Made by a program: the position numbers and the translations under genes
Shown: one piece after another, positions 11,797-23,774 of the stretch
Position numbering within the stretch: position 1 is the first letter of the stretch
How the letters are laid out: every line of letters starts with the position of its first letter
Origin: Cryptomeria japonica
Taxonomy: Eukaryota; Streptophyta; Pinopsida; Cupressales; Cupressaceae
Reading direction: 5' to 3'
Length of the DNA stretch: 64,000 bases
Assembly (NCBI RefSeq): GCF_030272615.1
Contig: NC_081406.1
Span: 470,880,400 to 470,944,399, forward strand
Notes under the pieces: model-generated
Seen by the model: only the letters and a program-made list of their open reading frames with translations
Told to the model about the DNA's origin: nothing
The model's database searches: none

Positions 11797-12600
11797 TTCT
11801 TCAGTCTAAATATGTGTTAGAACAACATGTTGACCATCATCATATCCACATGCTCTGATCTCTTTTCCATAGTTCTCATCAACTTTCACATTTGCAATTT
11901 CCACTATCTTTCTCAGTCTCTTATTGTATCAGCGATAGGCTTTTCTCTTTGTTGAATATCCCAAGAAAATTCCTTCATCACTTCTTGCATCAAACTTTCC
12001 TATATTCTCATCTCTCTTGATATAACACTTGCTTCCAAATTTTTTGAAATATCTCATAGTAGGAACATGACCAAACCATAACTCATAAGGAGTCATACTA
12101 GTATCACATTTTATATGTACTCAGTTGAATGTGTAAACAATAGTGCTAACAACTTCTCTCCAATAAATCTTTGGAACATTCCCTTCAATCAACATAGTCC
12201 TTGTACCATCCAAGATAGTTATGTTCTTCCTTTCAACAACTCCATTCTATTGTGGGGTTCTAGGAGAAGATAATTGTCTTCCAATCCCATGCTTCTCACA
12301 TAATGAATCAAACTCACCGGAACAAAATTATCCTCCTCTGTTAGATCTTAGATATTTCACCTTCAGTCCTGTCTCGGTCTCAACCTTTTCTTTGAATATC
12401 TTGAATTTATCCAATGCTTTTAATTCTTCCTTCAAAAAGACAACCCACATCATTCTGGAATAATCATCAATCAATAGCATACAATATTTGTCACCCTGCA
12501 CACTTCTAATGTTTGTAGGTCCACATAGATCAGTATGCACAAGATCTAGAAATCCATTGGTTGTATACTGCTTACTCTTAAAAGAAATTCTTGTTTACCC
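11797..12600 (-). pseudogene. Copia B integrase
   Basis: The piece 12540-12328 begins HTDLCGPTNIRS, with the first catalytic Asp, and runs through LLIDDYSRMMWVVFLKEE to YLRSNRGG, where the second catalytic Asp is replaced by Asn and the following Glu codon is TAA. Downstream, around 12260-12200, the NGVVERKN block carries the catalytic Glu. The triad is therefore D-N-E and the enzyme is dead independently of the stops. Confidence 0.82.
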
Positions 12601-13257
12601 ATTTGACATTCCTTACATACCGGATTAGTAGGCTTAACAATTTTAGGCAAATCTCTCACAGCTTGAGTGGAACTGATCTTAATCATTGAGTCAAAATTAA
12701 CATGACACATTCTCCTATGCCACAACCAACTTTCTTCAATCTAAGCAATCAAGCAACTTTTCTCATCGACATTCAAGTGAAAGATATTTCCTTCAGTCTT
12801 AATTCCAGATGCAATCTCTATACTGGAGGTATTTAGGTCTTGCATTTTCCGTTCTTGAATTGTAAATCATAACCTTTGTCTATCATTTGTCCAACACTTA
12901 AAAGATTATGCTTCAAACCTCCAACATACAAGGCATCATTAGTGTTATTCTTACCACCAAAGGAAATAGAACCTCTACCACGGATCACACAAGCTTTGTC
13001 ATCTCCAAATCTTACTATTCCACCATCGTACCTTTCCATACTCACAAAATTTTATTTTTTCTCTGGTCATATGATGTGAACAACCACTATCAATCACCCA
13101 TTCATCTTTCTCTTCAACTTTAGCAGCTATAGCTTTCTCCTCAATAGTGCAACTTGAGGAATCAATAGGTACCAATACATCTTCCTTAATAGCAATAAAC
13201 ACAACTTCATCTCCTTCTGATTCTTCATTTGTAACATCTTCATCAACAACATAATAA
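12601..13257 (-). pseudogene. Copia B protease and GAG-pre-integrase region
   Basis: An acidic spacer leads to WVIDSGCSHHMTR, the Copia aspartic protease active site with D-S-G intact. After a frameshift the piece 13045-12833 reads IRGRGSISFGGK and GLKHNLLSVGQMIDKGYDLQF, the usual protease C-terminus leading into the pre-integrase zinc region. Confidence 0.85.
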
Positions 13258-13509
13258 CAATTTTTTTTTATACTTGTACTTTCGTTTATACTTGTAAGGA
13301 TTATCATACTTTTCATGCTTCTCATATCTATCATACTTATCATGCTTATCATACTTATCATCCCTATCATATTTAGCCATTCTCTCCAGGCACCTAGAAG
13401 CAAAATGTCCTATCTTATTGCAAGAGAAACATTTTAGAGGCAATTTTCCATCATACTTACCAGCTCCCTTAGGCAATCTCTGGGCAATCAATGCTTCAAG
13501 CTCATCCAA
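13243..13509 (-). pseudogene. Copia B gag zinc knuckle with KYD repeat tail
   Basis: An intact CX2CX4HX4C knuckle (CFSCNKIGHFASRC) is followed by a Lys/Tyr/Asp/His run in which units such as KYD, KHD and KYDRYEKHEKYD recur. The DNA is a degenerate 12-bp tandem repeat on the plus strand (variants of cttatcatactt) at about 13295-13375. The basic repeat may add RNA affinity. It is followed by a frameshift into the protease. Confidence 0.8.
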
Positions 13510-13572
13510 TTCTCTTTCTCTTCCATCTCTCTTCTCTCTCTATCATATCTAGATATTCCACATTCATCGGGA

Positions 13573-14227
13573 TCATACTTCTTCTTTCTGGACAGATGCT
13601 CTAAATGTTGTCTCAGACTTTCCATGTGATTCACCAAACTTCCTCAGTTCAAATGCATCAATATTTCCAACCAACATATATCTTGTTACAATATTTACAC
13701 TGCAGATCTCATCAATAGCAGCTACCTTATATTTGTAAGTAGGAGGCAATGATATCAACACCTTAGCAATAATTTCATCTTCTTCGAGGGTTCCACCGAC
13801 ACATTTGATACCTAGGACAAGTTCATTCACTTTAGCCATAAAGGTGTTTATGTTCTCATCTTCTCCCATCTTTAGCATCTCATACTTTCTTTTCAAACTC
13901 TGCAACTTAGCAACTTTGACTTGTTTATTTCCTTTATATAGGGTCTCAAGCTTCTCCTAGATCTCATGTGTAGTCTGAAGTCCCATTACATTAGTCATCT
14001 CAAAATCAGTCAGGGCGCTCACTAATGCTTCCTTATCTCTAATGTTATTTTCAGCATCCTTGATCTCAGCAGCAGTAACTGGTCCATTATGAGGAACAAA
14101 ATAGGTATCCTTTGTAATATTATCCAAGACATATAAAATGCACATCCATCTGATTCTTCCATATAGAATTATTACTTCCATCAAATCTTGGACTCTCCTT
14201 CTTAAAGATAACATGTCCTGTTGCCAT
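13573..14227 (-). pseudogene. Copia B gag (UBN2-like)
   Basis: The likely start is the ATG complementary to 14225-14227, giving a Copia gag N-terminus (ATGHVIFKKESPRFDGSNN). The frame shifts into 14214-13957 (ITKDTYFVPHNGPVT, DKEALVSALTDFEMTNVMGLQT) and again into 13905-13573 (LKRKYEMLKMGEDENINTFMAKV, LISLPPTYKYKV). This is the usual gag of plant Copia elements, forming the particle shell. Confidence 0.8.
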
Positions 14228-14269
14228 CCCGGATCTCCTTAAGCGATCAAGTTTCTTTCGGAGGATCTA

Positions 14270-14281
14270 GCTCTGATACCA
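14270..14281 (-). other. Primer binding site of Copia B
   Basis: The minus strand reads TGGTATCAGAGC, two bases from the 5' LTR that starts at 14284. Initiator Met-tRNA type. Confidence 0.93.
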
Positions 14282-14283
14282 AT

Positions 14284-14998
14284 TGTTACAAGTATGGTCA
14301 TTTCACCAAAAGATCGACCGCTAGACCAATATAATTATATACATGGTACTACATGGACCTAAATCAAATTTCCAAATGCTCATCATCACACCATGATCAA
14401 CCACAATACGCTACACCACCAAGAAATTCACATAACATGAAGAACATCACCGATTTAGCAAAAACACCAAAAACTTGCATAACGATCAATGCAGACCATC
14501 AAAACAAATAGGACACAATTAGGAAACACCAACAAGAACATTAGATTCATTAGTGACAAGTGCACCAACACCACTTATCAAATCTTCATTGATCAACATC
14601 TGAAACTCAAGAACACTCAAATAATAGAAACTATCATGAATAAATATAACTTGTGGAGAACCAAATCATGAACCATCTAAAATGAAGATACATGAGACCA
14701 TCCCAAACAATCTCCCAAAATATCAGCTCAAGATCTTATCACACCGGAATATATTGGAGAAAATATTGAACTCAACAAAGCACTGATCAGAAAACCAAAC
14801 TGCAAACCAGATCATATGATATGATCAATTAAGCTTTCCAGATCATTGAAACCTATACAGAATGATATAATGATACAATAGATACTCCATATAGTAAACC
14901 ATGATCCCAATAAACCAATCTGCAATCATCGAAGCAGTAAATCCCAAGAATATGTTATCCATGACAACAACATATCCTAGCAACAACAATATCCAACA
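14284..14998 (-). repeat. 5' LTR of Copia B
   Basis: 715 bp, partner of 9097-9803, ending CCAACA. The imperfect target duplication agaca follows at 14999-15003. Confidence 0.92.
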
Positions 14999-15003
14999 AG
15001 ACA

Positions 15004-16630
15004 ATCATAAGAGGTTATCACAGGAAGCTAAGGAGTTGGTGAGAGGTATGGTTCATGGTTTATTTAGTTTCCAAAGTTCACCTACATTATAATCCAATGA
15101 TTTTCATCCTCCCCCTATCGACTTCCAATATTCTCAACTAACAAGACGATATTGCTATATGTTACAAGATAATTGTCCACATATGAAAAAAACCAAAAGA
15201 ACAAGCACAAGGTCGGGATAGCTTTTCCAACCACCATTGGAAATTTAGTTGAGACATGTCCTTCACATTAAGTAGTCAAAGGATCCAAAGACAATTTGTA
15301 GTTTTACTCCCTTGTGAACTATGCATAAAGCACAAATTTTGATCCTTATCATAAGATTAGAATAGAATTTAGAAGGAAATATAGACACAAGGTACATCTT
15401 GAGGATTATTGGGTAAATACCATGGATGACTTTGAAAACTAAAAGAGAATGTGTTCCAGAGTATTAGTGAGAATGATTAGAATTTTCAAGTTATTCCCTA
15501 TCCTAGATCAAGTTGAAGATAATAAGAATTGTGTTCAATGACACTTTGAAGAGGAAAAGGGTAAATCTCTTTCTGCCCCTAATTGGTTCAAAGTGGAGAT
15601 AGAAAACTTGAATGTATTGATGAGACAAGTTATGATGTATACACAGAGACTTGGAATTAGAATCTTTCAAGGATTAAATTCAATATCCCTATAACCTATG
15701 ACTTTATGGGAGACTTGGAATTAGAATCCTTCAAGGATGAAATACATGAAGAATGACATGAAATCAATATTGAAGAAGAAAGGAGTAGACAAGAAGGTGA
15801 AAATCAAAAGAAAAGGAAAGATATGGCTGAGACTTCACAAGTAAAGAAGACAAAAAGAAAGGTGATTTCTAGTGAAGAACCAAAACAAAAAAGGCAAAAA
15901 TTTAAAAAAAATGACTCATTTGTTAGCCAACACTTCTTTAGTATAGGGAATTTCCTCTTTCATGAATAAAAATATAATATCAATTGTGGATAATGATTCA
16001 CAAAAGGGAGTTAGAATTCATCTAAGTATTTTGGGAAGTTGAAGTGTGAATGAATCCATAGAGTCCATTCAAGAACAAAATTAGGAGGTAGACCCTTCTC
16101 AAGGTGTGGAAATTATTCTTGATGACGATTCAATGGAACTGGGCACAATAATAATTGGGGAAATCATAAAGTATGTAGACATGAGTTCTTTGAACAATTA
16201 TTTTAATGAAGAAATGATACCAACACTTCAAGGGTTTCAAGCAAATGAAGAAGTGAAGATATTGAACAACGCATAACTCTTGAATGGTTAAGGAATAGAA
16301 TGAAGAAGAACATTGCAATAGAGATAAATATAGATAAAGACTTGTAGAATTTTCTAAATAGGATTGGTAAGACTGTAGAAAATAAACAAGCAAATAAATA
16401 CTCTAAGGTTATAAAAGATAGTTCAATATCCTACACAGTGCAAGTTATAATTCCAAAAGTTGACAAGGCAAAAGAGGATATCACTCTAGAGGAGTATGAA
16501 GTTGTGACTGTTGATTTGGACTAACTACAAAAGAACAAGAGGTTGATAAATCAGATGAACTCATGAAACTAATCAAGGAAATATTGACAAAAGATGAAAA
16601 AAAGAAGAATCAGCTCAAAGAGGAAAACAT
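15004..16630 (+). pseudogene. Decayed ORF, part 3 (right of Copia B)
   Basis: The frame left at 9096 resumes in phase here (NHKRLSQEAKELVRGMVHG) and stops at about 15090. Coding-like text then continues in other frames: around 15190-15260 a KVGIAFPTTIGNLVETCPS segment, around 15360-15420 an arginine-rich RRKYRHKVHLEDYW segment, and from 16260 a Lys/Glu-rich coiled-coil-like end (LEWLRNRMKKNIAIE, KDEKKKNQLKEENIELKIAL) reaching Copia C. Multiple stops and shifts. Family unknown; an old retroelement accessory ORF is my best guess. Confidence 0.55.
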
Positions 16631-18026
16631 TGAATTGAAGATTGCATTAACGATATGTTATGTTGTCATTGATGTCAATTAACTAGTAATGTTATTGTTG
16701 TAATGATGTCTTGTAACCAGTAGGAAAAGCTAAGTGAAAGGAAACTGTAACCTATAGGTAAGTTTGTGGAGTGAACCAATATTTCTAAGTTTAAAGAGTT
16801 GAACCAGTAAACCCTACCTATTATTTTGATAAACCCTAACCGATTGGGTCTGGTGAATTGGTTATATTGGTTTATGATCTGATGATGAGCGGTAATGATT
16901 ATGACATGTATGATTATTGTATGAAGAGAGTTTCAAAGAGTTTTTGGCACGTTGAGTTAATGTTTTTTGTCTTGGGAATGAGAAAGTATATTGCATGTAA
17001 TGCAAAGCGTGTGATGAGTTACTAATTTCGATGAAGCGATGATCAAGGAGCGGTCGAGGATTTTTTGAATGATTTGTAGAGATTGTTATGTAATCCAACA
17101 GTCATACCTGAACCAAATTGTTTGTAATCTTTATGAGAATTAGATTTTTGTTGTGATATTGACCTAGTTGATTTGTTTATAAGGTCAATGAGCTATTTAG
17201 TTTAGGAGTTGGCAAAGTTAAGTTGAGTGTGTGGTTGTCGAATCGGACGATGTATCTGTGGTTTGAGTAATGAGAGATAGGAGCATGAAAAGGATCTGAA
17301 CAAGCAAGTGAAGTGCTATTCAAACAGATCAACAAACTCCTGTTGTTTTCTAACAATTATAATAGTTAAATCCCCTAACTGGGTAAGCTCTAACAAGCTT
17401 GGTGTTATTCAAATCCTCTAACAAGGTGATCCATTAGCTTGGATTCTAAATCCTTTACAAAGGTTACTCCTCATAGGGTATTGCTTCTAATAAGGCACTA
17501 TAGTCGATCCCTTAACCGGGTGGTCCCTAACAGGATTTGTTCTTAACATGAATTTTTGTAAAGCTTTAACAAGCTTGGCTCCTAATAGGGTGAACTTCAA
17601 AAAAATTCAAATAGTTATCTTGTGAGTCTCATCTCACTGTGGTTTTTCCCATTTGGGTTTCCACATCAAAAATATTGTGTGAAGTGGTGAATATTTTTGT
17701 GGTTATGTTTTATTATGATTGATTTGCTTAACTACTTAATCCACTTTGATAAGTCATGATAACCAGCAATATGAAATGAAGTTTTACTTATGTCAGTAAA
17801 AGTATTTGGATGGTTATGAGTTTCAAGTTTTTTACTGTTATCTGTTGTAACAGTCAACCGGTTTAGCTTGACAGTTTTTATCTTGACAGTGATATTGCAT
17901 TGATAGTTCTAAGTTTACATTGAGAGATTGATTTCGAGATTGGTGAGGTTTTATCACTTTTTCTATCTACCGATTCACCCCCCTCTCAGTAGTTGACCGG
18001 ATCCTTGTTCTTTCATCATACCATCA
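16631..18026 (+). repeat. 5' LTR of Copia C
   Basis: About 1.4 kb, starting near TGAATTGAAGATTGC and ending CATACCATCA. It contains the repeated AAATCC..TAAC..GGT module at 17365-17610 and the C-rich TTCACCCCCCTCTCAG stretch close to its 3' end that other Copia LTRs here also have. Confidence 0.88.
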
Positions 18027-18028
18027 AT

Positions 18029-18040
18029 TGGTATCAGAGC
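18029..18040 (+). other. Primer binding site of Copia C
   Basis: TGGTATCAGAGC two bases after the LTR end, initiator Met-tRNA type. Confidence 0.93.
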
Positions 18041-18096
18041 ATTTCAGGTCCTCTAAGGTCTAGACCTAACAACTTGAGGTAAAGATCTTGTAGATC

Positions 18097-19119
18097 ATGA
18101 TGAAGAAGGAAGGTCTGAAGTTTAATAGAGAGAATTATAGGATATGGAGTGACATAATAAAAATTTATATCAAGAGTCTTGGAAATCAATACTGGGAACA
18201 TGTTAATACTCAATATGTTGCACCTAGTGGGATTATGACTGATGATCAGAAGAAAGACCAACAAGAAAACAATCAAGCACTGGAGGTTATTATCAATTCT
18301 TTGTCTGATGTTGAATATGTAGATGTCCATGGTCTTGAGACTGTATATGAGGTATGGAAGAAACTTGAAGAGATTTATAGTGGTGATGAACATGTGAAGA
18401 TTGATAAGGAAGAGAGTCTAAGAGGAAAGTTTGATGACATGCGGATGGCTGAAGGTGAGAATATCCAACAATATGGTCAAAGGATAAAAGAGATAGTTGG
18501 TAGGATCAAGAGTGCTGGTGGTAAAATGGATGATGCCACAATGGTTAGTAAGGTATTGAGAACCCTGCTACCCATCTATGTTATCCGAGTTGTAGCCATT
18601 CAGGAGCTGAAATCTATTGACAATACCAAAGTAACCCTTGACTCCATCATTGGTAAGCTTACTGCTTTTGAGTTAAATGGTTATGATGGTAGTGTTCATA
18701 AATCTGAATCAACATTTAGAGATTTTGTTTCTAACCCATCTATGAGAAAAAGTAGAGATGTTAGTCACAGTTATGAATCTAGATCCAGCAGAGAAGTTGA
18801 TGATGAAGACAGTTTGGTTGATCTTGAAGCATTGTTGGCCAAGCGGTTGCCCAAAGGAACCAGTAAATATAGAGGTAAATTACCTTTGAAATGTTTTGCA
18901 TGCAACAAGATTGGACACATAGTTTCTAACTATCCTAATGGTGATAATGAGCACAAACGAGACAAGTTCAAGAAGTACAAGGGAAAAGGAAAAAGAGATT
19001 GTCTTATTGTAGTTGATGGTGGTATCACTGATGAGGAATTTGATGGTGATGCTAATGAATACTTTGTGTTTGTAGCCATTAAAGAGGAAACATCTGATCA
19101 GAAGGCTTTAGTTTCATGA
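18097..19119 (+). pseudogene. Copia C gag
   Basis: The ATG at 18097 opens 340 codons, the longest gag in the Copia C/D family here. It has the UBN2-like core (NYRIWSDIIKIYIKSLG, VYEVWKKLEEIYSGDEHVKI, MRMAEGENIQQYGQRIKEI, LLPIYVIRVVAIQELKSID) and then the knuckle CFACNKIGHIVSNY, in which the final Cys is Tyr. The ORF ends at a TGA at 19117 just before the protease, where Copia D reads through. Because the zinc knuckle is damaged and pol is broken I call it a pseudogene, although the frame is long. Confidence 0.85.
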
Positions 19120-20340
19120 ATGGATAATTTTGATGATTGGATCATTAATAGTGGTTGTTCACATCACATGACCGGTGACCGGAGCAAATTTATTTCTTTG
19201 AAGGAATTTGATGGCAGAGTAATAAGATTTGTAATGACTCACCCTACATGGTTAAAGCTAAGGGAACTATTTTTCTTAATGGAAAGAGAAGTGTAGATGA
19301 TGTCTACTAGGTTGAAGGTTTAAAGAACAATTTGTTGAGTATTGCCCAACTCAATGACAGAGGATATCCATTAGAGTTTAAAAATGGTATGTTCAAAATA
19401 TATGGGAGCAAAGGTGAACTAATTTCAACTGGCAAGCAGACTAAAGGTAACCTGTTTCACCTGAATCCTAAAGTTAGCAACTATTTAATTGCTAAAATAG
19501 ATGATAGTTGGCTTTGGCATAGGAGATTTTGTCATATAAATTTTGATAACATTGTTAAAGTGAGTAAGTCAAAGACAGTGAGAGGTTTGCCTCAGTTGGA
19601 AAAATCGGTTAATGCTCTATGTAAGGAATATCAATTGGGAAAGATAACATCCTCAACTTTCAAGAGCAAATCTTTTTCAGCGCAGCATCTATTAGATTTG
19701 GTTCATACAGACCTTTGTCGACCAATAAGGACTAAAAGTATTCAAGGTGAAAGATATTTCATGATCTTCACTGATGATTGCTCAAGGATGATGTGGGTCA
19801 CATTCTTGAAGGACAAAACATAGGCATTTAGTAATTTCAAGACATTCAGGGCCTTAGCTAAAAAGGAGAGTGGAAAGAAGATAAAGTGTTTGAGGACTGA
19901 TCAAGGCAGAGAATTCACTTCTGAGGAATTCACTAGATATTGTGAAGAGAATGGTATCAAATGACAACTTTCTACACAAAGGATGTCATAATATAATGGT
20001 ATTGCAGAGAGGAATAAATAGTCAGTTGTTGAAGCTGCTAAACGATGTTGATACAAGGAGGCGTAGCTAAAACTTTCTGGAGAGAAGCTGTCAGCACAAC
20101 TATCTACACAATGAGCAGGATTTTGGTAAAAAGAGGTAAGGACAAGACTCATTATGAATACTGGTATGGTAGATCACCTAATGTTAGTTATTTCAAGATA
20201 TTTGGTAGCAAATGTTTTATTAAGAGAGGTGACTATATTAGAAAGTTTGAGGCTAAAAGTGATGAAGGTATATTTCTTGGTTATTCCACCAAGAGTAAGG
20301 CCTACAAGTGTTATAACAACCAGAGATAGAGAATCATTGA
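19120..20340 (+). pseudogene. Copia C protease and integrase, broken
   Basis: After the gag stop the frame reads a protease active site in which the Asp codon is Asn (INSGCSHHMTGD). After a frameshift, 19332-19823 gives LSIAQLNDRGYPLEF, the pre-integrase region and VHTDLCRPIRTKSIQGERYF with the first catalytic Asp. RTDQGREFTSEEF (second Asp) follows near 19900, and NGIAERNK (Glu) near 20010. The segment 20045-20329 is the integrase C-terminus (GGVAKTFWREAVST, YEYWYGRSPNVSYFKIFG). At least four stops interrupt it. Confidence 0.85.
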
Positions 20341-20499
20341 GAGTGTTGATGTTTGAGTGTATGAGTATCTCGAAGTCTCTAGACAAATCAGTGTGGAGAA
20401 AAAGGATGAAGACCCTTGCATTTTGTTTTTGGAACCAGAACCTACGAAACCTGAAACCGGTAAAGCAAACACTGTTGTACCCATTCAACTAGAATAGGT

Positions 20500-21378
20500 A
20501 GATTCAGAAGAAGATGATGATAATGAAGATGAACCTGAAGATAATGATCATGTTATTTTGAGGTATGTGAGACTCAAACACAATCCTGAATAGATTAATG
20601 GAGATAAGGATACTGGAGTGCTAACTAGAAGAAGAATCAGAGAGAATTCTTGCATGATCTTCACTATTGAGCCTAGAACTGATAAGGAAGCATTTGGTGA
20701 TGATTATTGGGTTAAAGCTATGGAGGAGGATCTTGAAAAAATTGAGAAGAGTAACACATGGAATCTATTACCCTGATCGGTGAATAAAAATTTGATAGGT
20801 ACTAAGTGGGTTTTAAGGAACAAGTTGAATGAAGATGGTGTTGTAGTTCGCAACAAAGATAAATTGGTTTGCAAAGGTTATGCACAAAAAGAAGGAGAAG
20901 ATTATGGTGAGACTTTTGCACTAGTGTCTAGATTGGAAGGTGTTAGAACTTTACTTGCATTTGTAGCACACAAGGGATTCAAATTATACCAGATGGATGT
21001 AAAGTCAACATTTTTGAATAGAATACTGGAAGAAGAAGTATACATTGAGAAGCCAGAAGGTTATGCTCTGACTGATGAGAAAGACATGGTATGTAAGTTG
21101 CACAAAGCATTATATGGATTAAAGAAAGCACTGAGAGCATGATATGAAAGGCTTCATTCATACCTAATGAAGATAGGTTTTTAGAGATCCAGTGAAGATA
21201 GTAACATATATCTCAAATATGAAGGAGATAAGATAGTGGTTAGTGAAGTGTTTGTAGATGATATCATATTTGGAGGGAATGATGACATGAGAAATGACTT
21301 TGCAAATGCAATGAAAAGTGAGTTTGAAATGTCTCTAGTGGGAGAGATAAAAAAATTCATAATGAGAATTGTGTTCAA
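20500..21378 (+). pseudogene. Copia C reverse transcriptase, truncated
   Basis: An acidic linker is followed by NLIGTKWVLRNKLNEDG, YQMDVKSTFLNRILEEEVYIE and LYGLKKALRA, then after a stop EVFVDDIIFGGNDDM with the catalytic box. Homology to Copia D stops at about 21361, and 85 bp of unrelated sequence precede the 3' LTR. The end of RT and the whole RNase H are missing, an internal deletion. Confidence 0.85.
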
Positions 21379-21443
21379 TTATTCACATACTTATACAGTG
21401 TATTAGAGACATTGTCTAAGTATTTGATATCATAGGACATTTT

Positions 21444-22721
21444 TGCATGAAGATTGCATTAATGATATGTTATGTTGTCATTGATGTCAATTAACCAGTA
21501 ATATTATTGTTGTAGTGATGTCTTGTAACCGGTAGGAAGAGCTAAGTGAAAGGAAACTGTAACCGGTAGGTAAGTTTGTGGAGTGAATCGATATTGCTAA
21601 GTTTGGAGAGTTGAACCGGTAAATCCTACCTGTTGTTTTGATAAACCCTAATTGATTGAGTTTGGTGAATTGGTTATATTGGTTTATCATCTGATGATGA
21701 GCGATAATGATTATGACACGTATGCATATTGTATGAAGAGAGTTTCAAAGAGTTTTTGGTGTGTTAATTTAATGTTTTTTGTCTTGGGAATGAGAAAGTA
21801 TATTGCATTTAATGCAAAGCGCGTGATGAGTTACTAAGTTTGATGAAGTGGTGATCAATGAACGGTCAAGGATTTCTTGAATGATGTGTAGAGATTTTTA
21901 TGTAATCCAACGGTCATACCTAAACCGACTTATTTGTAATCTCTATGAGAATTAGGTTTTTGTTGTGATACCAACCTAGTTGATTTGTTTATAAGGTCAA
22001 TGAGTTGTTTATTTTAGGAGTTGGCAAAGTTAAGTTGAGTGTGTGGTTGTTGAACCGGATGATGTATCTACAGTTTGAGTAAATGAAGATAGGAGCATGA
22101 AAAGGATCTAAACAAGCAAGTGAAGTGCTATTAAAACAAATCAGCAAACTCCTATTGTTTTCTAACAATTACAATAGTTAAATCCCCTAACCGGGTAAGC
22201 TCTAACAAGCTTGGTGTTATTCAAATCCTCTAACAAGGTGATCCATTATCTTGGATTCTAAATCCTTTACAAAGTTTACTCTTGATAGGGTATTGCTTCT
22301 AACAAGGCATTATAGCCAATCCCTTAATCGGGTGGTCCCTAACAGGATCTGTTATTAACAGGACTTTTTGTAAAGCTTTAACAGGCTTGGATCCTAACAG
22401 GGCGAACTTCAGAAGAGTTCAAATAGTTATCTTGTGAGTCTCATCTCACCATGGTTTTTCCCATTTGGGTTTCCATGTCAAAAATATTGTGTCAAGTGGT
22501 GAATGTTTTTGTGGTTTTGTTTTATAATGATTGATTTGCTTAACTACTTAAACCACTTTGATAAGTCATGATAGTCGACAACAATATGAAATGAAGTTTT
22601 ACTTATGTCAGTAAAAGTATTTGGATGGTTATGAGTTTCAAGTTGTTTATTGTTATCTGTTGTAACAGTCAACTGGTTTAGCTTGACAATTTTTATCTTG
22701 ACAATGATACTGCATTGATAG
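21444..22721 (+). repeat. 3' LTR of Copia C, cut by Gypsy F
   Basis: Direct repeat of 16631 to about 17906. It stops at GATAG (22717-22721), where Gypsy F begins TGTATACACC. The missing LTR tail is not found elsewhere in the window. Confidence 0.88.
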
Positions 22722-23771
22722 TGTATACACCTAAAAATGTTTTGAAGATAATTAATTGAATAAGCAATTATTTAATTAATCCCCCTCCCCAATTTAATTG
22801 AATTCATTAGCGATTTGATTAAATTCTTCCACTCATCTACTTATTAATAAATCTAAGGATTTATTTAATAGGTTCATTTCAATAATCCCCTTTGATTAAT
22901 TAATTCAAATTAATTAATCCTCTTCCCCATTTAAATTCATTTCTTCTAATCTTCTAGTTAATCAAAACAAATCAATTTATGAGTTGTTGAAAGTTAATTA
23001 GTCTTTTCCTATTATTTGAATTTTTAAATTCAAATTACCTACCTAACCTAACCACTTCTAAACCTAACCCATTCCATCTAACCCTGGGTTTGATTAAACC
23101 TACCTTAGCTTGCACATCCTAACCTCCTTATCATAACCTCCTATGGTGTGGATACTCTTCCCTTAAGACACATGGCATTCTTGAGCCACATTTCCCCTTT
23201 CCTTAGACACTTGCTTTCTCATGAGCAAAGCTTCTTGACACTTGTCACCATAAAGATGGCAAATGTTCCCTTTCCACCAACCTCTTCACCAAACTCCTCC
23301 AATTTCACCATTGATTCCTGCCACCTCACCCCTGGCCTTGGAAATCCTATAAATATCCCCCAGTTTGGAGCACTAATCATCCCATCTCATTTGCATCTTA
23401 TGCATTGTTACTATAGGCATAATATCTCTTAGCATATCATTTGAGCATTGTTATTATAGGCAATTGCATCTTAGATCTAGCTTAATTTGATCATGTTCTA
23501 GCATAATTGTTGAATCATGTAGCTTAATCATTCTCTTTTCTAGCTTAATTGCATCATTATCATTTCAAATCCTCCATCTAGGTGTAGTCAAGTCACTAAA
23601 ATTTGCTTATCCAGATCTGAGAGAAAATCCACACTTGAATCTCTTAGGAGGTGATAGATCGCTTTGCCATAGTTTTATCTTTCTTTGCTTTAAATTTGCT
23701 AACCATGCTTGTAATGATCTATTGAGTGTTTTATGTTGCAGTTGCAGGTATCACACTTCACATGCATGACA
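22722..23771 (+). repeat. 5' LTR of Gypsy F
   Basis: 1050 bp, TG..CA ends, immediately followed by a primer site. The first 350 bp are AT-rich with many TTAATTAA words. The 94-codon ORF at 23148-23432 lies wholly inside it and is not a gene. The second LTR is not in the window. Confidence 0.75.
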
Positions 23772-23774
23772 TTT

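Larger units (their letters stand above)
9097..14998 (-). mobile_element. Copia B: LTR retrotransposon, minus strand
   Basis: A 5.9-kb Ty1/Copia element with LTRs at 9097-9803 and 14284-14998 (TGTTACA..CCAACA), a primer site beside the right LTR and a polypurine tract beside the left. The 5-bp target duplication has one mismatch (aggca at 9092-9096, agaca at 14999-15003). Order on the minus strand is gag, PR, INT, RT, RNase H, as in Copia. The LTRs look roughly 85-88% identical where compared, so it is older than Gypsy A. All genes are broken. Confidence 0.93.
16631..22721 (+). mobile_element. Copia C: truncated LTR retrotransposon, plus strand
   Basis: LTRs lie at about 16631-18026 and about 21444-22721. 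The second is cut at 22721 by Gypsy F and lacks its last 120 bp. Primer site, gag, PR, INT and RT are present in Copia order. RNase H and the RT C-terminus are deleted. Its gag and pol are close to those of Copia D, so the two are one family. The left boundary is uncertain by about 5 bp, and no target duplication can be checked because the right end lies outside the window or is lost. Confidence 0.88.

Noticed and set aside
2742-13123. Many plus-strand ORFs opposite Gypsy A and Copia B pol
   Set aside because: They are antisense shadows of minus-strand genes whose motifs are clear on the other strand.
18029-18040. TGGTATCAGAGC sites as tRNA genes
   Set aside because: They match only the tRNA 3' end and lie immediately inside LTRs; they are primer binding sites. 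No complete tRNA fold was seen.
23148-23432. 94-codon ORF, possible small gene
   Set aside because: It is inside the 5' LTR of Gypsy F and has no recognisable motif.
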